From Diadema setosum (lineage: Eukaryota > Echinodermata > Echinoidea > Diadematoida > Diadematidae): 64,000 bases of DNA. The stretch is taken from the NCBI GenBank assembly GCA_033980235.1, contig CM067075.1:11134292-11198291 (forward strand). Direction: 5' to 3'. Both the position numbers and the translations under genes were made by a program. Shown in pieces: positions 47,592 through 58,959 of this stretch; position 1 is the first letter of the stretch, and the number at the start of each line of letters is the position of its first letter. Under the pieces are notes generated by a model. It had not been told where the DNA came from and did not search any database. It saw nothing but the letters and a program-made list of their open reading frames with translations.

Positions 47592-47780
47592 CACTCTAAA
47601 AACGCAAATGTTGAATCAACATTTAAAAAGGCCGAGGAGTGACAGCATTTTTGAAGTGTTGCATCCAACTTTTAAAATAGCATTTTAAATGTTGAATCTA
47701 GCAGGAAAACCAACACTTTGAAAATGTTGTCACTCCTCGGCCCTTTTAAATGTTGATTCAACATTTGCGTTTTTTGAGTG
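47592..47780. mobile_element. 189 bp palindromic element with TA target
   Basis: Flanked by TA on both sides (47590-47591, 47781-47782). Ends CACTCTAAAAACGCAAATG and CATTTGCGTTTTTTGAGTG. Next to them AATGTTGAATCAACATTT and GGCCGAGGAGTGACA appear in both arms. A TA target is typical of Tc1/mariner-type miniature elements. Non-coding. Confidence 0.82.
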
Positions 47781-47782
47781 TA

Positions 47783-48696
47783 ATCTATTCGATACCATGA
47801 TATCGAAATAACCCGTCACAAAATGAAATATCAACCTTGCCAAAGACTTCTTACGATATCATCTAGATGCGCTGACAGTCAATTATGTATACAGACCATT
47901 AAAGAAGACATGGTCATCTTGTTAGTGTTTTTCATGTCATCGAAATTTCATCGTAATATACTATGTTTGTTTATGTTTACATTAAAAGTCAATTGTAATC
48001 AATTACATTTGCTGGAGTCACACAACCAGCATTCTCTTGTGTCAAATTGGCTATAAAACAAGATAAAGTGGAATTTCGTGTCCTTGTGCATTTGATAGGT
48101 CCATACGAGTTGCATATTGTGACACCGAGTAATACTTAATATCACAAGCATACCTGTGTCACTTCTTATGACGTGATGAAATGGATGAAATAAAACGCGG
48201 AAGTAGTTTATAAAATCAGATTGCATGTTAGCCATCTTACCGCGCATGTCGTGACATGATTGTCTTAGATCGTATTTGGATGAGATCGTATTTTTTTCTT
48301 TGAAAATTTTCCTGTTTCTGAAAAGAATTATTTATTTTTCCGAGGTTTTGGTTTTATTTTTCACAGAAGTGACTGTACGAATTCATTTGTGGATATAGGC
48401 CTAAGGGTAGTATTCCGACATGTTTATGCTTTTTACATTGGCAAATTTAACACGCGCGGTAATAGTAGTATGTGAATACCACGTTCCTGTTTCTTGACCT
48501 TTGCTCCTAACTTAAATTGCGTGATATGTGAATAAATATTGAAATAATTTATGTCGCGTAAATACATAATCATACTTATACTGGTTACTATGCATAAATG
48601 CATCTTTGTGTTAACCTTGTTAGTGTGTCCCAATGAATAATCTGAGGTCCAAACAAGGATTTACTTATAGGAAGTGTTAATGGTAGATGCATATCT
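47783..48696. other. no gene seen
   Basis: TAGGCCTA at 48396. Frames of 66-82 codons on both strands lack recognisable features. Confidence 0.45.
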
Positions 48697-48763
48697 TATA
48701 TATATATATATATATATATCTATATCTATATATATATCTATATATATATATATTTTTTTTTTT

Positions 48764-48789
<26 letters not shown>
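48697..48789. repeat. (AT)n, T11, (GA)n compound microsatellite
   Basis: AT array with TATATC breaks to 48753, T run, then 13 GA units to 48789. Confidence 0.95.
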
Positions 48790-48794
<5 letters not shown>

Positions 48795-48927
48795 GGGTAA
48801 AGACACTTGGGGGGGGGAAGTGGCGAAAGGGAAAGAAAGAAACAAAAGTACTCAAGAACAAAGAAAACGAAAGTGTTCTTTTTTAATTATCGCAACGAAT
48901 TTGTCTTCAATTAGCCATAAAGAAAAG

Positions 48928-48965
48928 CCCCCCCCCCAAAAAAAAAAAAGAAAAGAAAAGAAAAC
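48928..48965. repeat. C10A12(GAAAA)n tract
   Basis: Ten C, about twelve A, then GAAAAGAAAAGAAAA. One of at least four such C-then-A-then-GAAA tracts in the window. Confidence 0.9.
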
Positions 48966-49383
48966 AGGAATTGGCGTGCGGCGCTTCTCTCATTCAACTC
49001 TCTCCGCGTCCATTTGCACAATAGAAACAGATCGATAGAAGAAAAGGCACTAAGAATGGAAGTGATGAACACAATATGATATATAGGCCTTTGTGATCAA
49101 AAGCTGAAAGAAAGCCTTCGTCGGCATGGTGCGGGCATTGTAGACCGCAAGTTGCTGAGTGCAGTATATGGACACAGACAATTGGAGAGGTGTTGTACAC
49201 TGTATTAGCTAGGCGGCTGCTGTACAGAAAAAAAAAAGAAGAAGAAAGAAAAATAGACTTTTCACGAGAAAGAGCCGAGAAAGGCACCGGGATATGTTCC
49301 GCAATGCCAAAGGGAAATGGTAATAAAGGTGTGTATCCCCTGTTTCTTCTTTATTCGTATCTTTATATATTTTATCTCTAAAT

Positions 49384-49480
49384 TCAATTCATTATTTTTC
49401 ACTCTTCTTTTTCCAACAAAACGTAACACATTAAAGATCCGGAATTACATTATAAACATAAACATTCGACTTTGCAAATG
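49384..49480. repeat. interspersed repeat R3, copy 2
   Basis: ATTATTTTTCACTCTTC, TTTTTCCAACAAAACGTAAC, GGAATTACATTATAAAC: same order as 27332-27440. Confidence 0.5.
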
Positions 49481-50194
49481 ATAAATGATACAGATAAACA
49501 AAGGAATGCATGCAGGCAAAAAAAAAAGTACAAAGTTATGCTAAATATATTCAATCCATTGATTTAGATATCGTGTATATATAACGCATTATATATACAA
49601 CAGAAGTGCATTGTTTAGAATTAAGATTTTTTTTAATATATTTCTCCTTTTTTTTTGGTGGGGGGGGGAGGTTCTATTTATATTGTATAAACAATGTCCT
49701 TCTTTGTCTCATGGCCATGTTCCGCATGCAGTATTGCAGACCAGTCCTCATTGATACTTTTCCACGCGATAACCAAACCGTTGCATTTCTGTCCGTGAAA
49801 GAGATTCCGACACGCGAAAAGTCTTAATCCTTTGAAAGAGTTTCATTGTGATGGAGAGAAGTCTTTGAATGACAGCAATTCAAGTGACCGGAAAGCATTA
49901 AAACGAAAACACCAAAAGGTAAAATGATTATAATTCTTTCTACATTCAAAGACCGCCTTTCCCTATATAGGAAATAAGACTAACAGCAAGCAAAACAGAC
50001 AACCAAGAACAGGAAATGATTTCGATAACATGTTCAAAATAGCAACGTTACACAGCACTAGAAAAGATACCATTATATATTTCACAGCTTTGACTTTCTT
50101 TTGTGGAATAATTTCACAGATATTTCGTGTGTTTTTTTTTCTACTCTCAGAACCAACTGTTTATGATCACTAAATAGACATAACTACTTGAGAA
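49481..50194. other. no gene seen
   Basis: T9GGTG9 tract at 49648-49669. A 73-codon plus frame starting at 49606 crosses it; its last third (FPRDNQTVAFLSVKE) looks protein-like, but nothing else supports a gene. Confidence 0.4.
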
Positions 50195-50198
50195 TTAA

Positions 50199-50755
50199 AG
50201 GACAAGTTCACCTTCATTAACATAAGGACTGAGAGAATGCAGCAATATTAGTAAAACACATCAGTGAAAGTTTGAGGAAAATTGGACAATCGATGCAAAA
50301 GTTATGAATTTTTAAAATGTTTGTGTTGGAACCGCTGGATGAGGAGACTACTAAGGCTCGTGATGTCATATGAGTACAACAGTATAAAGAAAATATAAAG
50401 AAAATTCAACATATTTTCACTTTTTTCACATAATAAAAGAGCACTTGACTTGCCTCTTTCTAAAGGCAATGGGAATAATTATTACCCATAACATATGTCA
50501 GTAACGAGTCCAGGGAATGTGTATTTTTTTCAAAAGATTACATTTTGTGAAATTCTCTTTATATTTTCGTTATATTGTTGTACGCATGTGACATCATATA
50601 CTGCAGTAGTCTTCTCATCCAGCGGTGACTGCACAAAAACTTCAAAAATTCATAACTTTTGAACGGATTGTCCGGTTTTCCTCACACTTTCAATGATGTG
50701 TTCTACTAATAGTGCTACATTCTCTCAATCCTTAGGCTTTTTTTTTTTTACCTCT
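50199..50755. mobile_element. TTAA palindromic element, family A, diverged copy 3
   Basis: Left TTAA at 50195-50198 and left end AGGACAAGTTCACC. Interior words CAGTGAAAGTTTGAGGAAAA, GGACAATCGATGCAAAAG and GGAACCGCTGGATGAGGAG match family A, with the matching right arm at 50600-50730. The right end (around ACCTCTG, 50750) has decayed and its TTAA is lost. Confidence 0.8.
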
Positions 50756-51185
50756 GTGAAAGAAAGTAAACAATAGACTATCGACATTATGTTCACTATA
50801 ATCACCTCCCTGCTATAATGTAGGACCTAAACTAGCCGCTTCTGAATGTGCTAATCCGTATCAGGGAAACACGTGACATGGATTAAAAATAACAAGATAT
50901 CATGCAAGACATCATATGCTTATTATTCCATTCATCCAAGGACAGTTATTTTTCTCTTTTTTCGAAACTCACAGACTAATAAGATCTATAAGCAATCAAT
51001 TAATTCACGCATGGAACGTATCACGAAGCAATAGCTTACTGCAAAAATGAATAGCAAAACAACAATCGACACATTCTGACGTGCCAAAATGTATACTACC
51101 TAATATAAAAATACAATAAAATCGGCAATCATATGCAATGGATATACACGGACAGAAACAAGTTGAAAATGGAATAGATAAAATA

Positions 51186-51829
51186 AACTCCTCAAAAAAG
51201 TTCTGCAAGTCCAATTTGATGTATCACATTTCTCTTAAATCTACATCATTCCATTCAAATGTGACATCATAAGAAAGCCTGATTAAATTTCTTTACAACG
51301 ACAACTCACTTGTTTACATTATGCATTCCTGGAATGCACAGTATGACTGAGTATGTGGAAAGGTCAAATGTGAAATGTTGCAAAATATGTCAAACAGTGT
51401 AGTTCCCATCTGCTTTGTCGTTTCAGGGAAGGAATGTGCTTGAAAAGAATGCATTGTGAGATTATCATTAGATTCCAGGCTTCATTCATGAGTTAAAAAC
51501 TGCAGTAGTATCTGCAGATTAAAATTAAACATAAAGGTTGACCAAAAAGTCATCTAATGTCTAGGAAATGGGAGTTTTTGAAAGTGCTCTCATTTCAGCA
51601 TTGCTTATTCCTGTGGCCTTTTTTCATAACTGTACATTATCAATAGCAGAATCTGTTCCCATACGCAGCTGTTTTGCACATTCCAAGAACACCCAATCAT
51701 AGCAAGTAAGATGTCGTTTTAAGATCATTGATTAGGCTTTCTTATGATGTCATATTTAATGAAGATAATGCAGGTGTAAGAGAAATATATTATGTCAAAC
51801 TTCAATTGCAGAACTTATTTTGAGGAGTT
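51186..51829. mobile_element. 644 bp fold-back element with TA target
   Basis: TA at 51184-51185 and 51830-51831. Ends AACTCCTCAAAAAAGTTC and, on the right, GAACTTATTTTGAGGAGTT. The arms pair for at least 130 bp (GACATCATAAGAAAGCCT at 51262 with its complement at 51735; CGACAACTCACTTG with the complement near 51700). The 69- and 105-codon minus frames cross the arms. Tc1/mariner-type target; class inferred. Confidence 0.75.
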
Positions 51830-51831
51830 TA

Positions 51832-52666
51832 AATGAAAATTCTTTTGGTAACACTTTCAAACAGTCGCAAATGCGAAACATGGATGCGCATTGATAAGGC
51901 ACCCACTTTGTCAACCACAGCTGAAGGAAAAAAAAAAAGAGAAAAAGAAATGGTATGTCTCGCGGACAAATACGGTGCATTGCATGTAATAACAGCCATT
52001 TCCGTTCGGGGTCATATTCACCTGTCTGGGACTCTATGGGTTCTCGGAATTTGCATACACATTCTATGCGACAAGAACAGATGATTATAATAGGCAAGAA
52101 CGCATATGACATGACTGCATGAAGCCTGCGCCATACTTGGCTATGAAAAAAAAAAATCCAGACGCAAATCTAGAAGGAAATTCCAAGCATCTACATAGGA
52201 TAAACGGAAAGAAGTATGCAGGTGAAGAATATTTGTATAAGCTCAACATAAGTGAGCAGAATCGTCAATGTATCATAACATAATTATGTAGGCCTTTCTT
52301 GCAGCAAAGTGGTCGTTTCTAAGTATTGGTGAATAGACTGTATTTACATTCGCATTGTGCGGTGCGGAATTATTAAAGGGGATGACACCAGATCGGAAGT
52401 TTCGGAAACTAAGAAATAAAAGCCACTCTAAACTAACAACACTATTAGAAACAACAAGTCAAGAATTGGACTTTAAGCTGCGAAGCTATACATGTCTATC
52501 GTACAAAAGGAATAATCTTGAGGGGAAACTTCTTAAAGCTTTGTATCGTATATAATGGGATGAAAATTCTAACAGTATCTTGGCCATGCTAACTAAAAAA
52601 TCCAAATGAAAGCAGTTAAAATCTAACAAATTAAACCTAATAAAAACCCGGTAAATCACTTTGTAA
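51832..52666. other. no gene seen
   Basis: Plus frame 51833-52084 (83 codons) and minus frame 51795-52112 overlap; neither has a motif. A-run at 51928-51937. Confidence 0.45.
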
Positions 52667-53966
52667 ATAGGTTTTCCCGGCCAATTTCGCACTTTTGTCA
52701 GTCCATTTGATAAAAGGTTCATTCAATTTAGCGAAAATCCTCGTCACTGCACATTCTGTCATTCAAAATTGCAACTTGTTCGTTCAATTTAGCATTTCGA
52801 TCAATGAAATTCGCACATGTGCCTTTCGAATTCGTAAAACGGGCATTCAAATTGGCATGTGCTCTTCAGTCATTCAAATTCGCCAGCACTGGCGGCAAAT
52901 GGTATTTCAGTCATTCAATTTCGCGTATGGGCAGTCAATTTCCAAACATGTTCATTCAAATTGGCGTAATGTTATTTCTATGTTGAAAAGGTGAGAACCG
53001 GGATTTATACGAATTTAAATGTGAATTTTTGTTTCATCCACACACTGTTAAGTATATAGTAAAGGTATCTTTGATCCTAAATAACTCAAGTTTGTTGTTC
53101 TGTAACGCCCCTCTTCTTTCATACATGTTATCAGAAATATACATGCACCAGTACCATAGATTCACTTCACTTTCTTAATAATAATCATGTCCAGTCATGG
53201 CAGTACAAGTTAGATACAGGCGTATACGCATCTCTCAAGAAGACAGGGAAAGAATCATAGAAGCATTATATGTTTTTGAAGGTAATAACCTTCAAATGCT
53301 TGATCTCTAGAGCTGATCCAAGAACTTTACTCCCAATGATAATCAACGCAATATAGCACCCACCAAATAAAAATAATAAAACGCGCAGATGAAGGAAATA
53401 ATCACGATGTAAATTGAAACCTCCTGCTCCCAATCAATGTCAAAAAAACCCTTAAGATTAATGTATCTGTGAATGAAATAATGCTATAGAACATTATAAA
53501 CACATACACATATTTTGAAAGTATTATTGCAAAGATGATATCAGAATAAAGAATGAATGCGAAAATATGAAATGTCAAGATGCTTGTAAACAATACTTAT
53601 GATGAATGAAAATTAAGAAAGGAATCAAAGGATAAACGTGTCTGCTAAATTGACTGCAGTAAATGCGAAATTGGATGCCCAAGAATGAATTCGAATGAAC
53701 GAGCGCAGCGTATACGTGATCACGTGACTACATCATGCTAAATTGAATGAACGATTTGCGAAATGGTGCTTGCCTTGCGAATTTGAAGTGAAAAAGTGCT
53801 GATTCGAACGATGTTAAAGGTAATTTGAATGCTCCAAAATGAATTTGAATGAAAAGATTACAAAATTGAAATACCGAGCATGCCATCTGGGCTAAATTGT
53901 GTTAAATTGAATGCAGCAATTAGGAATTGGACTGAAAAAAGTGCGAAATTGGCCGGGAAAACCTAT
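52667..53966. mobile_element. 1.3 kb fold-back element with arms of 20 bp tandem motifs (TU-like)
   Basis: Ends ATAGGTTTTCCCGGCC and GGCCGGGAAAACCTAT; inverted match continues CAATTTCGCACTTTT. Each arm (about 52667-52990 and 53640-53966) is a series of ATTCAAATTNGC-type motifs at steps of 20-22 bp: starts near 52700, 52721, 52761, 52782, 52804, 52825, 52845, 52872, 52913, 52933, 52953. The right arm has the same motif reversed. The middle (53000-53640) is AT-rich and non-coding. Long inverted arms built of short tandem repeats are the described design of sea urchin TU elements (there 15 bp units). Target duplication not resolved. The 99-, 78- and 91-codon frames are arm translations. Confidence 0.75.
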
Positions 53967-55239
53967 AGTAAACAAATTAACAAAAGTAACAAAAACAAAT
54001 ACATGAATAACACAACGAATAATGCAAATTCATATCTTGGCGATGGAAATTCATTCGTTTTCAATGAAATAATAATATTTCAAAAGTGTTTGCAATTGAA
54101 GACACGTTCTTCTTTAAAAGAAATCTATTACTTCTCATCAAATAGTCTGTACTGATCTGCATTTTCATTTAAGTGATTACACAGAAAAAAAAAAACAGGT
54201 CGAAGTTTCACATAAATGAATATATTTTGCATTTGCACATAATCACTTATGCTGTAAGAGTTCCTTCTTATAGGGTGCTCTAGGATTGCAGCGTTAATTC
54301 ATGGGCATTTCAATTACAGAAAATACTCATTATTGAGAGTGGACATAAAAGGGAATCGCCTTGTATGGTGGCGGTTGTATTTTCAATTATTTTTTTGAGG
54401 AAAAAAAAATAGCTTGCTAGTCTATAGCCAGGTGTTTTCGTCTTTTATACAAACAGTGGGGGCGGGGGGGGGGGGCATGGGGGAGGGGTTGTTGTTGGTG
54501 GAGTGACCAGTTTAAATCGTGGTAAAATCAAAGATATAGGCAAGACATAATCAAAGTTTTTAAGTATGTAAAATTTGGCGCTCGATGTTTGCGTCGTTTT
54601 ACTGTTCTATCAATTGCCTTCATTGTACGTTACTGTGAATGCATTTTACTTTTCCTCTGCCGCACTTTCTGTTCATGTCATGGTTACCACTGTAATAAAC
54701 ATAGTAATCTGTTACTTGTGTCTATCCCTCCCCACATTCATTATTTACCACAAAAAGTTGGACCACATCATCTAATCTGAACACAATATTCCACTGCAAT
54801 AAAAGCGAGCCTTGAAGGATTTCTGAAGTGATACCATTCTTGGAATAAGCGGATATCTATATACATTCAGTCAGATATATACCCCTTGTGTTATTTACCT
54901 ATTGATGCATCATTGCATGTAAATCTTTAAAAGGTTTCGAATTGTATTTGATTAGGTTGTTGTTGTTTTAGGAGTTTACGTATTGTATGGTGTTGCAACA
55001 TGAGAAATATTAGAAATAAGTTAAAAATTAAAAAGTTCGACCCTAAACGATGAAAAGAAAAGAAAAATAAAGAAACAAATATTCCAATGAATGGCAATTT
55101 TCGAATATCTTGTTCCTTTTTGTTACTGTTGAAAGCAGGGTACTCGATAACGAGTTTTTACTTCTGAGTACAATCAGCATGCACGATTTTGTTTCATTTA
55201 TTCTTTTGTCTGCGTAGAACCTAAACTCAAACGTGCTCC
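53967..55239. other. no gene seen; G-rich tract
   Basis: G-run cluster at 54458-54488 (GGGGG, C, G12, CATG5AG4). A pair of 63-66-codon frames at 54575-54780 is uninformative. Confidence 0.5.
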
Positions 55240-55312
55240 TGTCTGTTAGCTCAGTCGGCAGAGCGTCGTGCTGATAACGCGAAGGTCGTGAGTTCGAGCC
55301 TCACATAGACCA
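55240..55312 (+). tRNA. tRNA-Ile (anticodon GAT), possibly degenerate
   Basis: Full cloverleaf. Acceptor 5' TGTCTGT pairs with ATAGACC except U1-C72. D arm GCTC/GAGC. Anticodon arm TCGTG/CGCGA (one G-U) with loop CTGATAA, so anticodon GAT. Variable AGGTC. T arm GTGAG/CTCAC with TTCGAGC loop. Discriminator A at 55312. A box TAGCTCAGTCGG fits the consensus; B box GTTCGAGCC fits. A T5 pol III stop lies at 55325. No intron. Animal Ile tRNAs are usually AAT or TAT; GAT is typical of bacteria and organelles and rare in animal nuclei. The 1-72 mismatch suggests a pseudogene or SINE founder. Confidence 0.75.
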
Positions 55313-55324
55313 GAATGTATTACC

Positions 55325-55329
55325 TTTTT
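55325..55329 (+). terminator. pol III terminator T5
   Basis: TTTTT thirteen bases after the tRNA discriminator base. Confidence 0.65.
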
Positions 55330-55370
55330 CCTTAACAAATTAATCATGTACTCGCTCATTTATTTCTATC

Positions 55371-55395
55371 TTTTTTTTTTTTTTTTTTTTTTTTT
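55371..55395. repeat. poly(T), 25 bases
   Basis: Unbroken T run 60 bases after the tRNA. If the tRNA-like unit were a SINE head this could be part of an old tail, but it is T on the same strand, which argues against that. Confidence 0.9.
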
Positions 55396-57133
55396 ACGAA
55401 ACAGTGAGATTAGCAAACCTCCTCGTCATAAATTCTACACTAACGATAAAGGTCTGAGAGGATCCATTTAACTATTAAAACTTATAATGAAAATGACAAC
55501 GATAATGTTAATGATAACAAAATTAAAGATGATAGCAACAAAAATAGTACATGTTTTTCTAAAGTTACTTTATTTCTCCACATTTGGTAGGATTCTTGTT
55601 GCTGTATTTCGATCAATTTTATTTCTGTATTCCTTGTCAAATGCATCTTTACACATGCAAAATTGGTATAGCACACTCAATCATAATCATCCCCCCCCAA
55701 AAAAAAAGAAAGAAAGAAAAGAAAAGTGAAAGGCCAAACTGCATTGCCTACTAAACAATATAATGAAAAGTTATGGGGTGTATTCACCTCTTCCACCAGT
55801 TAATAAGTAGATCATAATCTCGTTAAAAAAAAATCCGTGAGCATAATACAAAGGCTAAGGAAACAATTTCTGTCAGGGCCGTTCCCATTGGTATAGCAGT
55901 TTGTTTGTTTGAAGATACCGTTCTGCATTTATTTAAAAAAGATAGATTAACAATAATAACGTGATACAGGCTGTACCCGAATATATGACAAAATGATCGC
56001 ATTATAAACAGTCAAATCATAAAAAGTAGACATATTGTTCGATGCAAAACCTTGTTTTGTAATATAAATACAATTATGATTCATGCAGAAGGCGATGCTA
56101 TCATAAATCATTGCTTGAAGTGATATAACATAGCCAAAAACTACAGACGTTTGGGTTTAGAGGACTCAGAGATTACATGTCAATATAATAAATGTTAGTA
56201 ATTATAATACTAATGATTTGCCGCTTTGTACTGATTTCAAGGGATATTGCATAATCATGTTTGCGCCTTGCGTGCAAAGTGTGTTGGTGCAGTGTGCATA
56301 TTGCTGTTAATTTTGACTTTTGGGAGTGATATTGCTATTGTTCTGAGGGGAATTTGTTTGGTCTAAAGAGAGAGAGAGAGAGAGAAAGAAAACATGATCA
56401 CGTCTTGAAATTCGAGTTACTAAGATATTCATTTATAAGATTCAGTTGCTATAAGATATACTCGAATCCCTTTGAATATTGATTCAAATGAAAAAAAAAA
56501 TCAACTAAACAAAAAAAAAATCGTACATATGGACTTTCAGGTTGAACAATCAATACGAGTGTTTGCCAGACAGTCATTCATTAAGTTATTCTTGAGCATT
56601 CATTCAACGTGTTTGCAAATTGTAATGATGTTGTATCTTTTCAGTAATCTCCTCATCTCTTCAACGTATCAAAAGTAATCACTGCCTGCGTTTTGCAAGC
56701 CTGAATGCAGTCTTTATATCGAGATAATTGCAAAAGTACATGTTACATAATTATGTCAAGAGGATAATAAAAATTACTTTGATTAATTTTTCTGTTGTTA
56801 ATTTGCAGCAAGTAAGTAGGTCTATTTTGTTTTCCTCTTGACTGTTCCCGATTTGATTCACTTTTCTAATGACAAGAATAAATAACAAAAGATCGGATGA
56901 TCAAATGGAAGCAAATATTAATTGGGGGATGAATTAATTATAAAATGTTGAAAAGTGTGTGTCGATTTGATCAATGCAATGCGTATAATATTGATTTGAA
57001 AAAGAGAACAATATTGTGCAAATAACGAACTTAGAGTCGTAAGACTTTGTAATCGATAAGACACTGTCGAGGAATAATCTTGATGGGTATAAAATGCGTA
57101 TATAGAGTAAGAGTAAACAACTTTCTCTAGGAC
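55396..57133. other. no gene seen; C8A9(GAAA)n and (GA)n tracts
   Basis: C8A9 then GAAAGAAAG at 55691-55725; (GA)n at 56368-56385. No coding signal. Confidence 0.5.
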
Positions 57134-57137
57134 TTAA

Positions 57138-57716
57138 AGGAAACCAAAATCCAAAGAGATATGTGGATTGAGTGAAAGCTACAACATTAGTAGAACACAT
57201 CAGTGAAAGTTTGAGGGAAATCGGACAATCGATGCAAAATTTATGAATTTTTAATGTTTTGGTTTTGGAACCGCTGGATGAGGAAACTACTAGAGGATAT
57301 GACGGCATGTGTGGACAACAGTAAAAAAGAAAATATAAAGGGACTTCCACAAAAATTCACTTTTCTAGCACAATGAAAGAGCACTTGACTAACCGCTTTC
57401 AGGAGACAGGGGGAGTAATTGCTATCCTTAACACAATTTATTGGATCTCAGTATCAAGTTGATGGAATGTGCGAGTGTCATTAAATTTTTTCATGAAAAA
57501 TGAATTTTTGTGGAATTCCCTCTATATTTTCTTATTGTTGTCCACACATGACGTCAAATCCTCTAGTAATCTCCTCATCCAGTAGTTCCAACATCAAAAC
57601 TTAAAAATATCATAACTTTTGCATTGATTGTCCGATTTTCCTCAAGCTTTCACTGATGTGTTCTTTATGTTGCTGCTTTCACTCAATCCACATTTCTCTT
57701 TTGGTTTTGGTTTCCT
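57138..57716. mobile_element. TTAA palindromic element, family A, copy 4
   Basis: TTAA at 57134-57137 and 57717-57720. Ends AGGAAACCAAAATCC and TTTTGGTTTCCT, a variant of the AGGGAAG ends. Interior words CAGTGAAAGTTTGAGG, GGACAATCGATGCAAA and GGAACCGCTGGATGAGGA match the other copies. The 138-codon minus frame (56934-57350) is largely arm translation. Confidence 0.85.
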
Positions 57717-57720
57717 TTAA

Positions 57721-58959
57721 AGTTTTTGCTTGATCCAGCCGCTATTTCAAACTATTTGCAAATTTGTTATCATTCAATTGTATTTATTTTGGGACCTCGT
57801 AATGATCAACTGTGTTGACGATTCACGTCCATAACACGCAAACTTCAAACCATTGTATGTATGCATTTCAGTTAAATAATTACTCCAGTGATCAGCATTT
57901 TATCACGATAACTTTGCATTCTTCACTCCATCTAAGATCCCGACAGGTGATTCTCTTAACAGTGCAACGGCTTCGTCTTTACAGTCCCGACGGTATACTA
58001 AGTTGTTAATATTTTTTATTTTCATCTCATTTAATCAGACATTATTTTTATTTTATTTCAACTACACTCCACTCAAGTAGGCCCCCATCAAAATCAATTA
58101 AATTGATAACAGCTCTCCTGTCTCATACAACCTCATCTCGTTTAATTTGAGGTCCATATCAGCGCTATACGAGAGGCAATATTAAATAGTTTAACTTTAT
58201 GCTTTATAAAAAAATCAAACAAAACAATGATTTAGGTACAATAAATGACACTTAAAAAACCTGCGACGTTAGGCTCCTTTCCACCCATTCAAGCAGGAAT
58301 CTTTTCTTTTACTTCTTGTTTGCATTTTGTCACAAATCTTCCACGTTTTGACAAAGTGTTTTTGCCTTGCAGTGAAGCCTCCAAGACAAGAAAACACAAA
58401 TTTAATCAATTCCCTCTACTTCTTCATAACTATACTCTCTGAAAACGAACTATTATTCAAGCTCGATTTTTTTTGTGTGCTCCATTCCGATATGAGTGAA
58501 ATGACAGTATTAAGAAAAGGGAAAAAATTATATCCAAACTAACAGAAAAAAAAAAATGCTAGAGAGAGCATGCTCCAGCTAGTGCAAAACATTCGAAATA
58601 GGGCCTACTTTTTTTGTAAATATATTATCTCTGTATTGACGCTGTGAATTATGACTTTAAATTGTTGTTGGACGCTCAAACGTGGTCATCATATTCCAAT
58701 GTGACTAGTTCATTGTGAACGCTGCTACGAAGATCTGTGTACAAGACAGTACTATAATCACTAAACGTTATAGGCTCCCTACCCATTTATATACAGATAA
58801 CTCAAGTTGCAAATCATATTGCCATTACAACGAGCGAGAGAACAATAGGCCTAACTACGATATACGTTATTCTGCTACCCCCCCCCCCCCCCCCTTCGCC
58901 CACCCTAAAAAAACGTGACTGGTATTGGCTTCGTAAGGATAAAACCGTGACTCAAGCAA
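57721..58959. other. no gene seen; C17 run
   Basis: C17 at 58878-58894, TAGGCCTA at 58846. Frames of 65-71 codons at 57812-58542 show no motif. Confidence 0.45.

Noticed and set aside
49606..49827. 73-codon plus frame
   Set aside because: First half comes from T and G runs; the remainder is too short to judge.
52695..52994. 99-codon plus frame with repeated FxFA and HSxxF words
   Set aside because: Translation of the 20 bp motifs in the arm of the fold-back element.
56934..57350. 138-codon minus frame
   Set aside because: Runs through the left arm of the TTAA palindrome at 57138; same words as other family A copies.
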